16,944 nt of DNA from SCUN01 sp964343975 (GTDB lineage Bacteria; Acidobacteriota; Vicinamibacteria; Vicinamibacterales; SCN-69-37): positions 1 to 16,944 of the forward strand of contig CAYFLU010000070.1 in the NCBI GenBank assembly GCA_964343975.1, in the 5' to 3' direction. Of the stretch, positions 7,499 to 13,817 are shown piece after piece. The notes beneath the pieces are model-generated. The model saw only the letters and a program-made list of their open reading frames with translations. It was not told the origin of the DNA and searched no databases. Numbering within the stretch: position 1 is the stretch's first letter; the number at the start of each line of letters is the position of its first letter. The translations under genes were made by a program, and so were the position numbers.

Positions 7499-9039
7499 TG
7501 CTTCCTCGGCACCTTCGCATCCGACATCGCGGCGTTGTAGGCAAAGGCCGCGACGATGGTGGCGTTCTTCTTCATGTCGTCGGGCGGGATCGTCTCGATG
7601 AAGTCGAGATTCGTGTGGCCGCCGGTGCCGCCGACGCGATCTTGCAGGAACTGAAAGCCCGGCAGGCCCACGCGGTCGAACGCGATGTGGTCGGTGCTGC
7701 CGACGCCGAGGATCGAGACGGCCGTCATGCCGAGATCCGTGAAGGGCATCGTCCAGGCGGTGAGCATCGCGTGCGCGGCGGCATTCCCTTGGAGATAGAC
7801 GCCGCGATACTGCCCGGGGCCGTAGTCTTGATTGAAATACGCCGACAGCTTGCCGTATTCCGGTGTGACGCCCTGCGGGCTCTTGGGATCGCCGAAGTGC
7901 TTCAGCACATATTGTGTGGACCCGTGAAGGCCCTGCTCTTCGCCGGCCCAGAGCGCAATCCGGATGGTGCGGCGCGGCTTCGCGCCGACGGCTTTCAGGA
8001 TGCGCATCGCTTCGAGCATCACCGCGGTGCCCGACGTGTTGTCGCTCGCGTTCGGGCTCGCGTGCCACGTGTCGAAGTGCGCGCCGATCATCACGACTTC
8101 ATCCTTGAGGTCGCTCCCGGGAATCTCGCCGATCACGTTGTTCGCCTTCTCGACGGCATCCCCGATCCGGTTGCGCACGTCCACTTCCACGGTGACGGGA
8201 ATACCGCGCTTGAGAATGCGATACATGCGGTTGTAGTGCTCCGGCGTGATCGCGATGATCGCGGGTGAGGCGAGCGTCTCTTCGCGGCTCCACTTGTCTG
8301 CGCCGGAGCCGGGACGCGAGAAGCCGCGCACCGCGCCCATCCAGCCGCTGTCGCACTGCAGGACGACGGCAACGCCTTCGGACTTGTAGAAGCGCATCCG
8401 CTCGAGTGCCGTGACCGCGTTCGGATTCGGCGCGGCGGGCGGCGCCGGTGCGGCCGGTGCCGGCGGCGTCGCGTCGTTGATCTTCTTGACCTCATCGTCG
8501 GTGTAGCGCGGTGTGCCGGTCTCGATCTTCTTGAGGTCAACGGTGGCCGGCGGGCTCATCAGCACGGCCTTGCCTTTGAGGGTGCCGCGCAAGGCGTCGA
8601 GGTCTCCCTTCGTCTTGATCTCCGCCACGACGGCGCTCACCGTCTGCTTGCCGTTCGTGCCGGGCGTGTGCGCGATCGGGTAGCCCGCCATCGGCTGATA
8701 GTCGGGCGTGAGCATGTGCAGCGAGGTGTACTCGTTGTCCCACGTGGTGCCGAAGTCCATGAACGGCTCGATCGTGACGTTGACGAGCCCGATGCGCTCC
8801 ATCTCTGCTTTGGCCCAGGCCTGCGCGCGATTCATGTCGTTGGAGAGCGTGAGCCGTGCGCCGAGCACGTCGGCGATGTACGACTCGGTGTCCATCACGC
8901 GCGACCGCTGCAGCCCCTCGTCGCGGATCTTCGCCATCATGGCCATGTCGACCGGCGTCACGGTCTGTTGAGCCGCGAGCACGATCGACAGCAGCGGAAG
9001 CGCCAGCAGGGAGAGGCGGAATCGGGTGACGGCACGCAT
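7495..9039 (-). CDS. Secreted M28-family zinc metallopeptidase
   Basis: This 514-residue protein begins with a clear signal peptide (LSLLALPLLSIVLAA, cut near residue 23). The C-terminal half is a co-catalytic M28 aminopeptidase/carboxypeptidase domain with all five metal ligands: H321 (GAHFDTW), D333 (NASDNTSG), E368 of WAGEEQG with E367 as general base, D450 (GSTDH) and H475 (GGHTNLD). Residues about 125-300 form an inserted domain that resembles a protease-associated domain, with an Ala/Pro-rich stretch at 191-206. M28 enzymes usually remove N-terminal amino acids from peptides; here the enzyme acts outside the cytoplasm. The ATG is chosen because the signal peptide follows directly and TAGTAT ends 6 nt upstream. 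Its stop overlaps the start of the next gene. It lies downstream of an M19 dipeptidase on the same strand, but a 173-nt gap and its own -10 argue for independent transcription. Confidence 0.95.
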   Translation of the reverse strand: MRAVTRFRLSLLALPLLSIVLAAQQTVTPVDMAMMAKIRDEGLQRSRVMDTESYIADVLGARLTLSNDMNRAQAWAKAEMERIGLVNVTIEPFMDFGTTWDNEYTSLHMLTPDYQPMAGYPIAHTPGTNGKQTVSAVVAEIKTKGDLDALRGTLKGKAVLMSPPATVDLKKIETGTPRYTDDEVKKINDATPPAPAAPAPPAAPNPNAVTALERMRFYKSEGVAVVLQCDSGWMGAVRGFSRPGSGADKWSREETLASPAIIAITPEHYNRMYRILKRGIPVTVEVDVRNRIGDAVEKANNVIGEIPGSDLKDEVVMIGAHFDTWHASPNASDNTSGTAVMLEAMRILKAVGAKPRRTIRIALWAGEEQGLHGSTQYVLKHFGDPKSPQGVTPEYGKLSAYFNQDYGPGQYRGVYLQGNAAAHAMLTAWTMPFTDLGMTAVSILGVGSTDHIAFDRVGLPGFQFLQDRVGGTGGHTNLDFIETIPPDDMKKNATIVAAFAYNAAMSDAKVPRKQ

Positions 9040-9212
9040 GGGCGAATACTACGTGATCCAGATGGACCGATCGTCGGCAGAGCGGCTACCACACCAGGCG
9101 TCCGCGGGTGTCCAGGTTCGCGGGAGTCGTCTGGACCGGAGCCGTCTCATCGACAGCCACCCGCAAGTGGGCAGCGGCACGATCGGCATCTGGATGGGCT
9201 TGCCAAGTTCGA
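9040..9212. other. Longest intergenic region (173 nt), no gene seen
   Basis: The region lies between the dipeptidase stop and the M28 start, both on the minus strand. Apart from the M28 -10 box I see only a weak inverted repeat, GTCCAG (9110-9115) with CTGGAC (9131-9136), spaced by 15 nt and without a T-run. Short ORFs here show no family resemblance. Confidence 0.6.
9046..9051 (-). promoter_or_regulatory. TAGTAT -10-like box 6 nt before the M28 start
   Basis: Minus strand reads TAGTAT-tcgccc-ATG. With a 6-nt gap the predicted transcription start is the A of the ATG, so the mRNA would be leaderless. No Shine-Dalgarno is present. Confidence 0.45.
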
Positions 9213-10181
9213 TCAGGGCCGTTTCCACACGCGCTCGGCCACCCGCAGAAAGTTTTCGCCCATGATGCCGCGCACGTGCGCGTCTGAGTAGTTGCGCGCA
9301 GCGAGGCCGTCGGCGATGGCGGGCAGCGCCTCCGGCTCGATGAATCGGATGCTGGGGTCATAGCCGAACCCAGCCGGCCACACGTGCTGAAACGCGCGGA
9401 GCTGTTCGCAGAGCTCCTCCTGGTCGTACACGTAATCAAGCGAGACGCCGACGTGCTCCGGGCCCGCTACGTCGACGACATGCTCAATGTGATCGAGGAG
9501 GCGCTCGATCATGCGATCCGTGCCGCCGAGAAACACCGACAACCCGTTGATGCCGACAACGCCGCCGGTCTGCGCGGCGCGAGCGATCAGACCGTCCGGA
9601 ATATTCCGCGGGTGGTCGCAGAGTGCCCGCGCATTCGAGTGCGAGAAGATCACGGGGCGCGTGGCCCGATCGAGCACGTCGCGCGCGGTGCGATAGCCCG
9701 TGTGCGAGCAACAGATCACCATGCCCACGCGGTCCATCTCGTCGAGGAAGCGGTGGCCAAGCGGCGTGAGGCCCTGATCGTCGGCGTCGTGACAGCCGCC
9801 GCCGGCCAGGTTCGCGCGGTTGTACGCGACGAGGGCCCAGCGCACACCCAGCTGATAGACGCGTTCGACGTGACCGACATCGTCGCCAAACGCGCGGAGC
9901 CCTTCGACGTCGAAGGCCACGGCCAGCCGCCCGTCGCCTTGGGCCTGACGGACCGTCTCAATCGAGGTCGCCAGCACGTACCGATCGGGCGCATCCGCGA
10001 TGGCCGCGCGGAAGTGCTGCGCCATCGTCAGCATCGTGTCGAGCGGAATCTCCGCGTCGCCGATGTTGATGCTCACAAACGACGCGCCGGCCTGGCGATG
10101 TCGTTCGAGCGCACGGAACCACGCCGGATCTGGTCGCATCGGCAAACACACGTGGTTGTCCCAGATGAGCAGGTCGCGCAT
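9213..10181 (-). CDS. Membrane (renal) dipeptidase family protein, peptidase M19
   Basis: The 322-residue product is a metal-dependent TIM-barrel dipeptidase of family M19; members hydrolyse dipeptides, including ones with D-residues. Visible ligand motifs are H10 in WDNHVCLP, E93 in FDVEG, H160 in CCSHTGY and H181 in FSHSNAR, with D249 near VSLDYVYD. The first motif is normally HxD; here it is H10-V-C12, so a cysteine replaces one zinc ligand. No signal peptide is seen, so the enzyme is probably cytoplasmic, unlike the mammalian namesake. The start MRDLLIWDNH is chosen over an ATG 57 nt upstream because the family begins near this motif and a TACGCT box ends 6 nt upstream; the upstream ATG would also run into the transporter start. 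It is divergent from a POT peptide transporter, consistent with importing and splitting dipeptides. Confidence 0.88.
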   Translation of the reverse strand: MRDLLIWDNHVCLPMRPDPAWFRALERHRQAGASFVSINIGDAEIPLDTMLTMAQHFRAAIADAPDRYVLATSIETVRQAQGDGRLAVAFDVEGLRAFGDDVGHVERVYQLGVRWALVAYNRANLAGGGCHDADDQGLTPLGHRFLDEMDRVGMVICCSHTGYRTARDVLDRATRPVIFSHSNARALCDHPRNIPDGLIARAAQTGGVVGINGLSVFLGGTDRMIERLLDHIEHVVDVAGPEHVGVSLDYVYDQEELCEQLRAFQHVWPAGFGYDPSIRFIEPEALPAIADGLAARNYSDAHVRGIMGENFLRVAERVWKRP

Positions 10182-10187
10182 GGCGTG

Positions 10188-10193
10188 AGCGTA
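10188..10193 (-). promoter_or_regulatory. TACGCT -10-like box 6 nt before the dipeptidase start
   Basis: Minus strand reads TACGCT-cacgcc-ATG. The spacing predicts a leaderless mRNA starting at the ATG; there is no Shine-Dalgarno. Confidence 0.4.
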
Positions 10194-10203
10194 CCCGAAG
10201 AGT

Positions 10204-10215
10204 CCGCCCGGGCGG
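10204..10215. promoter_or_regulatory. 12-bp perfect palindrome between divergent promoters
   Basis: CCGCCCGGGCGG is a perfect palindrome directly abutting the TATGAT box of the transporter and 10 nt from the TACGCT box of the dipeptidase. It could be an operator controlling both genes. GC-only palindromes of this size arise by chance in such DNA, so position is the main argument. Confidence 0.35.
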
Positions 10216-10221
10216 TATGAT
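10216..10221 (+). promoter_or_regulatory. TATGAT -10-like box 7 nt before the transporter start
   Basis: TATGAT-gccgccg-ATG places the predicted transcription start at or next to the ATG at 10229. Two further in-frame ATGs (10217 and 10220) lie inside the box itself and are unlikely starts. Confidence 0.5.
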
Positions 10222-10228
10222 GCCGCCG

Positions 10229-10570
10229 ATGTCCACACGCTTCGGGCACCCGCGTGGCTTGTCCACGCTGTTCCTGACGGAATTCTGGGAGCGGTTCAGC
10301 TACTACGGCATGCGCGCGCTGCTGGTGTTGTTCATGACGGCGCCGGTTTCGAGCGGTGGACTCGGGTTCGACACGGCCACAGCCGCGGCCATCTATGGCT
10401 TGTACACCGCGTCCGCGTATCTGGCCGCGTTGCCCGGTGGTCTCCTCGTGGATCGCCTGCTCGGCCAGCGGCGCGGCGTGATGGTCGGCGGCATCACATC
10501 GCGCTCGGCCACTTCACGATGGCGGTGCCGAGCGAAACGACGTTCTACCTGGCGCTCGGGCTCATCGTGA
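10229..10570 (+). CDS. POT-family peptide transporter, N-terminal fragment (frameshifted)
   Basis: The first about 90 residues are the start of a proton-coupled oligopeptide transporter: LFLTEFWERFSYYGMRALL contains the family ExxER motif for proton coupling, and AAAIYGLYTASAYLAALPGG with DRLLGQRRGVMVGGI matches helices 2 and 3. After GGI (10493-10495) the frame changes to an Arg/Ser-rich sequence (TSRSATSRWRC) that is not transporter-like and stops at 10570. The family sequence resumes in another frame at 10498 as IALGHFTMAVPSE. One missing base near 10496-10498 explains this. Either the gene is a recent pseudogene or the assembly has an indel. The start is set by the -10 box 7 nt upstream. 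Confidence 0.8.
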   Translation: MSTRFGHPRGLSTLFLTEFWERFSYYGMRALLVLFMTAPVSSGGLGFDTATAAAIYGLYTASAYLAALPGGLLVDRLLGQRRGVMVGGITSRSATSRWRCRAKRRSTWRSGSS

Positions 10571-11673
10571 TCGGCACGGGTGTCCTTAAACCGAGCGTGA
10601 CGGCGATGGTCGGCGGTCTTTACCCGACGGATGATGCGCGACGCGATGCGGGATTCTCAATCTTCTACATGGGGATCAATCTCGGCGCCACGGTGGCGCC
10701 GCTCGTGACCGGCTGGCTCGGGCAGCGCATCAATTGGCATCTCGGATTTGCCGTCGCGGGCCTCGGGATGGTGGCCGGCCTCGTCCAGTACCATCGCGGC
10801 GCCGCGGCACTGGGCGACGTCGGGTTGCGCGCGCCCGAAGCGACGGACGCGCGTCGATGGCGCCAGGTCGGCCTGATCGCCGGCATGCCCGTTGTGCTGC
10901 TTGTGGCGCTCGCGCTCGCCACCAGTGCGCGTTGGCCCGTGGTGCGGATGGCTGACTTTGGCGGCATTGCGATCGTGGCCGCAGCGGCACTGTATTTCGT
11001 GGTGGCTGGTCGTCGTCCCGATCTGACGCACACCAATCGACGACATCTCGGCGCGATGGCCGTGTTCTTCCTGGCGTCGGCGGTGTGCTGGTCGGCGCTC
11101 GAGCAGGCCGGTTCGTCGCTCAACCTCTTTGCGCAGCGCAACACCGACTTGAACATCGGGGGCTGGGCCATGCCGGCCAGCTGGCTTCAATCGGTGGCGC
11201 CGTTTTCGATCATCGTGTTGGCGCCGGTGTTTGCGTGGCTATGGGTGGCGCTGTCGCGATCAGGCCGTGAGCCATCCACACACGGCAAGTTTGTCGTGGG
11301 GATGCTGTGCATCAGCCTCGGATTCGCCGTGCTGACCGTGGCGGCTGCGCGCGCATCGACGGGGCAACTCGTCAGTCCACTGTGGTTGGTCGGCGGTTAC
11401 CTGCTGCACACGATCGGCGAGTTGTCGTTCTCGCCGGTCGGCTACAGTCTCGTCACGCGGTTGTCGCCGCCGTCGATGTCGAGTCAATTGATCGGTGTGT
11501 GGCTCACGTCGATCGCGCTCGGCAATCTGATCGCCGGACGGATTGCCGGGTTGATCGGTACGCGGCCGCTGCCGCAGGTGTTCGCCTTTGTGGCCTGCGG
11601 TGTGCTCGCGGCGGCCGCTGTTCTACACGTGCTCAAGAGGCCAGTGCGTCGGTTGATGGGGGAGGTTCCCTGA
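10519..11673 (+). CDS. POT-family peptide transporter, main C-terminal part (after frameshift)
   Basis: The transporter sequence resumes in this frame from 10498 (IALGHFTMAVPSE); 10519 is only the first ATG. The PTR2 signature FYMGINLGA lies early in the fragment, and ALEQAGSSLNLFAQRNT carries the conserved EQ helix. Several hydrophobic helices follow, and GGYLLHTIGELSFSPVGYS is the usual late-helix motif. POT proteins import di- and tripeptides with protons across the inner membrane. Joined to the upstream fragment the protein would be about 480 residues, a normal family length. Without the N-terminal part the fragment lacks the ExxER proton-coupling motif and should be inactive if the frameshift is real. 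It runs into an S12-type serine hydrolase 1 nt downstream. Confidence 0.85.
   Translation: MAVPSETTFYLALGLIVIGTGVLKPSVTAMVGGLYPTDDARRDAGFSIFYMGINLGATVAPLVTGWLGQRINWHLGFAVAGLGMVAGLVQYHRGAAALGDVGLRAPEATDARRWRQVGLIAGMPVVLLVALALATSARWPVVRMADFGGIAIVAAAALYFVVAGRRPDLTHTNRRHLGAMAVFFLASAVCWSALEQAGSSLNLFAQRNTDLNIGGWAMPASWLQSVAPFSIIVLAPVFAWLWVALSRSGREPSTHGKFVVGMLCISLGFAVLTVAAARASTGQLVSPLWLVGGYLLHTIGELSFSPVGYSLVTRLSPPSMSSQLIGVWLTSIALGNLIAGRIAGLIGTRPLPQVFAFVACGVLAAAAVLHVLKRPVRRLMGEVP
11658..11665 (+). promoter_or_regulatory. Strong Shine-Dalgarno for the serine hydrolase
   Basis: GGGGGAGG lies inside the end of the transporter gene, 9 nt before the ATG at 11675. It indicates that the serine hydrolase is translated from a polycistronic mRNA with the transporter. 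Confidence 0.7.
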
Positions 11674-11674
11674 T

Positions 11675-13141
11675 ATGTCTTTCGCCAAGTTCGCCAGATA
11701 CCGAGTGGCGTGCAGCCTCGTGTGCGTCGTGGCGGCCGCGGTGGTCCTCTCTGCTCGGCAGAGTGGACGCGGTGGCGGCCAGAGCGGGCCGACCGATGCG
11801 CGTGCGGCGCAGGTTGACGCGATCTTTGCGGCCTACACGGCGGCGGGCTCGCCCGGCTGTGCGGTGTCGGTCACGCGCAATGGCGCGGTGCAGTTCGCCC
11901 GCGGCTACGGTCTCGCCGATCTCGAGCACAACGTCGCGATCACCCCTGACACGCTTTTCTACGTGGCCTCGGTGTCGAAGCAGTTCACCGGGGTCAGCAT
12001 CGGCCTGCTCGTGCAACGCGGCGTGGTCGCGCTCACTGACGACGTCCGCAAGTGGGTGCCGGAGTTGCCGACGGGCCCGACCATCACGGTGGCGAATCTG
12101 CTCCATCACACGAGTGGCGTGCGCGACTTTCTCGGGCTCCAGGCGCTGGCCGGCTTTCCTGCGGATGAGCCGCTCAGCGAGCGTCAGTTCGTGGCGATGA
12201 TGTCGAGGCAACGCGGGCTCACGTTTGCACCCGGCTCCGCGCATTTGTACAGCAACAGCGGCTACGCCTTGCTCGCGCTTATCGTGAAACGAGCTTCCGG
12301 CACGTCGCTCAAGGAATTTGCCGCGAGTCACGTGTTTGCCCCGCTCCGCATGTCGCACAGTCGGTTCCGCGACGATCACGCCGAGCCGATCCCGAATCGC
12401 GCCATCGGGTACGCACCGTGGGCCGGCGGGTTTCGGCAGGACGTGCCCACGTTCGATGTCGTGGGCGATGGCGGATTGTTTTCATCGGCCAATGAGCTGG
12501 CGCTCTGGGACCCCACGGATCTTCCCGCATCGGTCGGCGGATCTGAGCTGTCGGCACTGATGAGTCGTCCGGGCACGCTCGGCGATGGCACCACCGTGCC
12601 GTACGCCATGGGACTGCGCATCGACACGTATCGCGGGCTGCCGATCCTTCGCCACGGAGGCGCGTATGGCGGCTATCAGACAGATGTCACTCGTTTCCCG
12701 GGCCGACGCATGGGCGTGACGGTGCTGTGCAATCTGTCGAACGCGCCGGCGTGGCAGTGGGGGGCCGGCGGCCTCGCGCAGAAAGTGGCGGATCTGTTCT
12801 TTGCCGATCAGTTCACGGCACCGGTGTCCGCGCCCGTTGCGCCTGCTTCCTCGTCACCACCCGCCGCGGCCCGCGTTGCGTTCAGCGGGCCCCCGACGTT
12901 CGAGGCGCGGATGTTCAGTGATGAACTCGACACGAGCTGGGCCCTGGCGCTGTGGAGCAACGGCGCGCGAATCATCAAACGCAATCAGGTGGAGATCGTG
13001 CTGACTCGTGGGGAACGCGCCGACACGTATGAGGCGCCGGGGCTGAGCATCAGGCTGGGGCGCGACGGCGCCGGTGTGGTCAGCGGCATGGTCGTTGATG
13101 CCGGCGCGATCACGGGCGTGACGTTCGTGCGCGTGCGCTGA
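11675..13141 (+). CDS. Secreted serine hydrolase, beta-lactamase/peptidase S12 fold
   Basis: This 488-residue protein has a signal peptide (LVCVVAAAVVLSA, cut near residue 27) followed by QSGRGGGQSGP. The catalytic domain carries the class C beta-lactamase/DD-peptidase motifs: S99-V-S-K102 (SxxK nucleophile and base), Y192-S-N194 (YxN) and HGG (327-329) in place of KTG. PF00144 enzymes include D-aminopeptidases, DD-peptidases and esterases; the HGG form is more common in the non-beta-lactamase members. Residues about 370-395 form a Pro/Ala/Ser linker, and about 396-488 a separate C-terminal beta-rich domain, as in several S12 peptidases. Its ATG follows the transporter stop by 1 nt with a strong Shine-Dalgarno, so it is the second gene of that operon. 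True beta-lactamase activity is unlikely but not excluded. Confidence 0.92.
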   Translation: MSFAKFARYRVACSLVCVVAAAVVLSARQSGRGGGQSGPTDARAAQVDAIFAAYTAAGSPGCAVSVTRNGAVQFARGYGLADLEHNVAITPDTLFYVASVSKQFTGVSIGLLVQRGVVALTDDVRKWVPELPTGPTITVANLLHHTSGVRDFLGLQALAGFPADEPLSERQFVAMMSRQRGLTFAPGSAHLYSNSGYALLALIVKRASGTSLKEFAASHVFAPLRMSHSRFRDDHAEPIPNRAIGYAPWAGGFRQDVPTFDVVGDGGLFSSANELALWDPTDLPASVGGSELSALMSRPGTLGDGTTVPYAMGLRIDTYRGLPILRHGGAYGGYQTDVTRFPGRRMGVTVLCNLSNAPAWQWGAGGLAQKVADLFFADQFTAPVSAPVAPASSSPPAAARVAFSGPPTFEARMFSDELDTSWALALWSNGARIIKRNQVEIVLTRGERADTYEAPGLSIRLGRDGAGVVSGMVVDAGAITGVTFVRVR

Positions 13142-13149
13142 AGCAAGCA

Positions 13150-13190
13150 CCCGGGACCTGAAGGTCCCGGGCTCCAATCGTCTGGAGCCC
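13150..13190. terminator. Two overlapping hairpins between convergent genes
   Basis: CCCGGGACCT (13150-13159) pairs perfectly with AGGTCCCGGG (13162-13171). GGGCTCCA (13169-13176) pairs with TGGAGCCC (13183-13190). The stems share GGG at 13169-13171, so they compete for three bases. No T-run follows. The region lies just after the serine hydrolase stop and before the convergent TIGR03067-like gene ends. It may slow transcription from either side or be a dispersed palindromic repeat. Confidence 0.5.
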
Positions 13191-13238
13191 AAGAGGGCCG
13201 CGAACTTGGAAGGCATGCGGCGCCGTCTACTGCAACCG

Positions 13239-13703
13239 CTACTTCACTTTCTTCGCAATCACGTAGATCTGGCCGTCGGCCGAGTCGAAGTCCTTCGGCC
13301 GCACCGAGCCGCCCGGCGCCGCGAGGAACACCACGATCGTGTCGTCCTTCATCTCGAGGATGCCCGGCTGATCCTTGCCGGCGTCGCTGCCTTCCTTGAT
13401 GTGCAGATCGAAGATCGCCGGCTTCTTCGTGCCGTCGACCGTGAACGTGCCGGTTTCATCAACCGCGCCATTCACCATCTGGCTGTACTTGTTGCCGTCC
13501 ACCGTCAGCGCCATCGTCACGCCCTGGTTCTCGATGGATTCGCCGTTCACGGCGACGACCACCCACGTGCCCTGCAGCGCGGCCTGCAGTTTCGCCGTCG
13601 CGTCCTGCGAGGCCGCCGCCGGCGCGCCCGCCGGCGCCTGCGCCGCCACCATACCGCCCGACACCATCACCGCCACTGCACTGGCCAGAATCAGATTCCG
13701 CAT
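13239..13703 (-). CDS. Small exported protein with TIGR03067-like domain
   Basis: The 154-residue product has a signal peptide (LILASAVAVMVSGGMVAA, cut near residue 21) and an Ala/Pro-rich start to the mature chain. Residues about 38-154 follow the TIGR03067 pattern: LQGTWVVVAVNGE at the front, a beta strand with GNKYSQMVNG, FTVDGTKKPAIFDL, then GILEMKDDTIVVFLA and RPKDFDS, ending IYVIAKKVK. Proteins with this domain are small beta-barrel, lipocalin-like proteins common in Planctomycetes and Acidobacteria; their ligand is not established. The ATG at 13703 is chosen because GGAG lies 6 nt upstream and the signal peptide begins there. The gene follows a strong terminator and so has its own promoter in the roughly 50 nt between; I could not identify a -10 box. 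Confidence 0.85.
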   Translation of the reverse strand: MRNLILASAVAVMVSGGMVAAQAPAGAPAAASQDATAKLQAALQGTWVVVAVNGESIENQGVTMALTVDGNKYSQMVNGAVDETGTFTVDGTKKPAIFDLHIKEGSDAGKDQPGILEMKDDTIVVFLAAPGGSVRPKDFDSADGQIYVIAKKVK

Positions 13704-13709
13704 CGTTAT

Positions 13710-13713
13710 CTCC
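13710..13713 (-). promoter_or_regulatory. Shine-Dalgarno of the TIGR03067-like gene
   Basis: Minus strand reads GGAG-ataacg-ATG. The 6-nt spacing is good and selects the start at 13703 over an ATG 60 nt upstream that would sit next to the terminator. Confidence 0.6.
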
Positions 13714-13759
13714 ACACTGCTCAGACGGCCAATTGTCGCCCCGGGTTTCCCTGACCGAC

Positions 13760-13808
13760 ACAAAAAAGCCGGGAGTTAATTCAACGAATTAACTCCCGGC
13801 TTTTTTGT
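13760..13808. terminator. Strong bidirectional intrinsic terminator
   Basis: A 23-bp stem (13760-13782 with 13786-13808) closes on the 3-nt loop AAC. It has a GCCGGGAG core, an AT-rich apex (TTAATTC) and runs of six A and six T at the two ends, so it can act on both strands. It lies 10 nt beyond the stop of the MutS-like gene and must end that transcript before the TIGR03067-like gene. Confidence 0.95.
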
Positions 13809-13817
13809 TGTGACTGG

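Noticed and set aside
10490..10520. Programmed ribosomal frameshift in the transporter
   Set aside because: No slippery heptamer and no downstream stem-loop at the frame change; POT genes are not known to use frameshifting. A simple indel is more likely.
11307..12200. 297-residue plus-strand ORF across the transporter-hydrolase junction
   Set aside because: Alternate frame of two genes with family motifs; contains no motif itself.
11675..13141. Antibiotic-resistance beta-lactamase
   Set aside because: The SxxK, YxN and HGG motifs fit the broad S12/PF00144 group; a separate C-terminal domain and HGG rather than KTG favour a peptidase or esterase.
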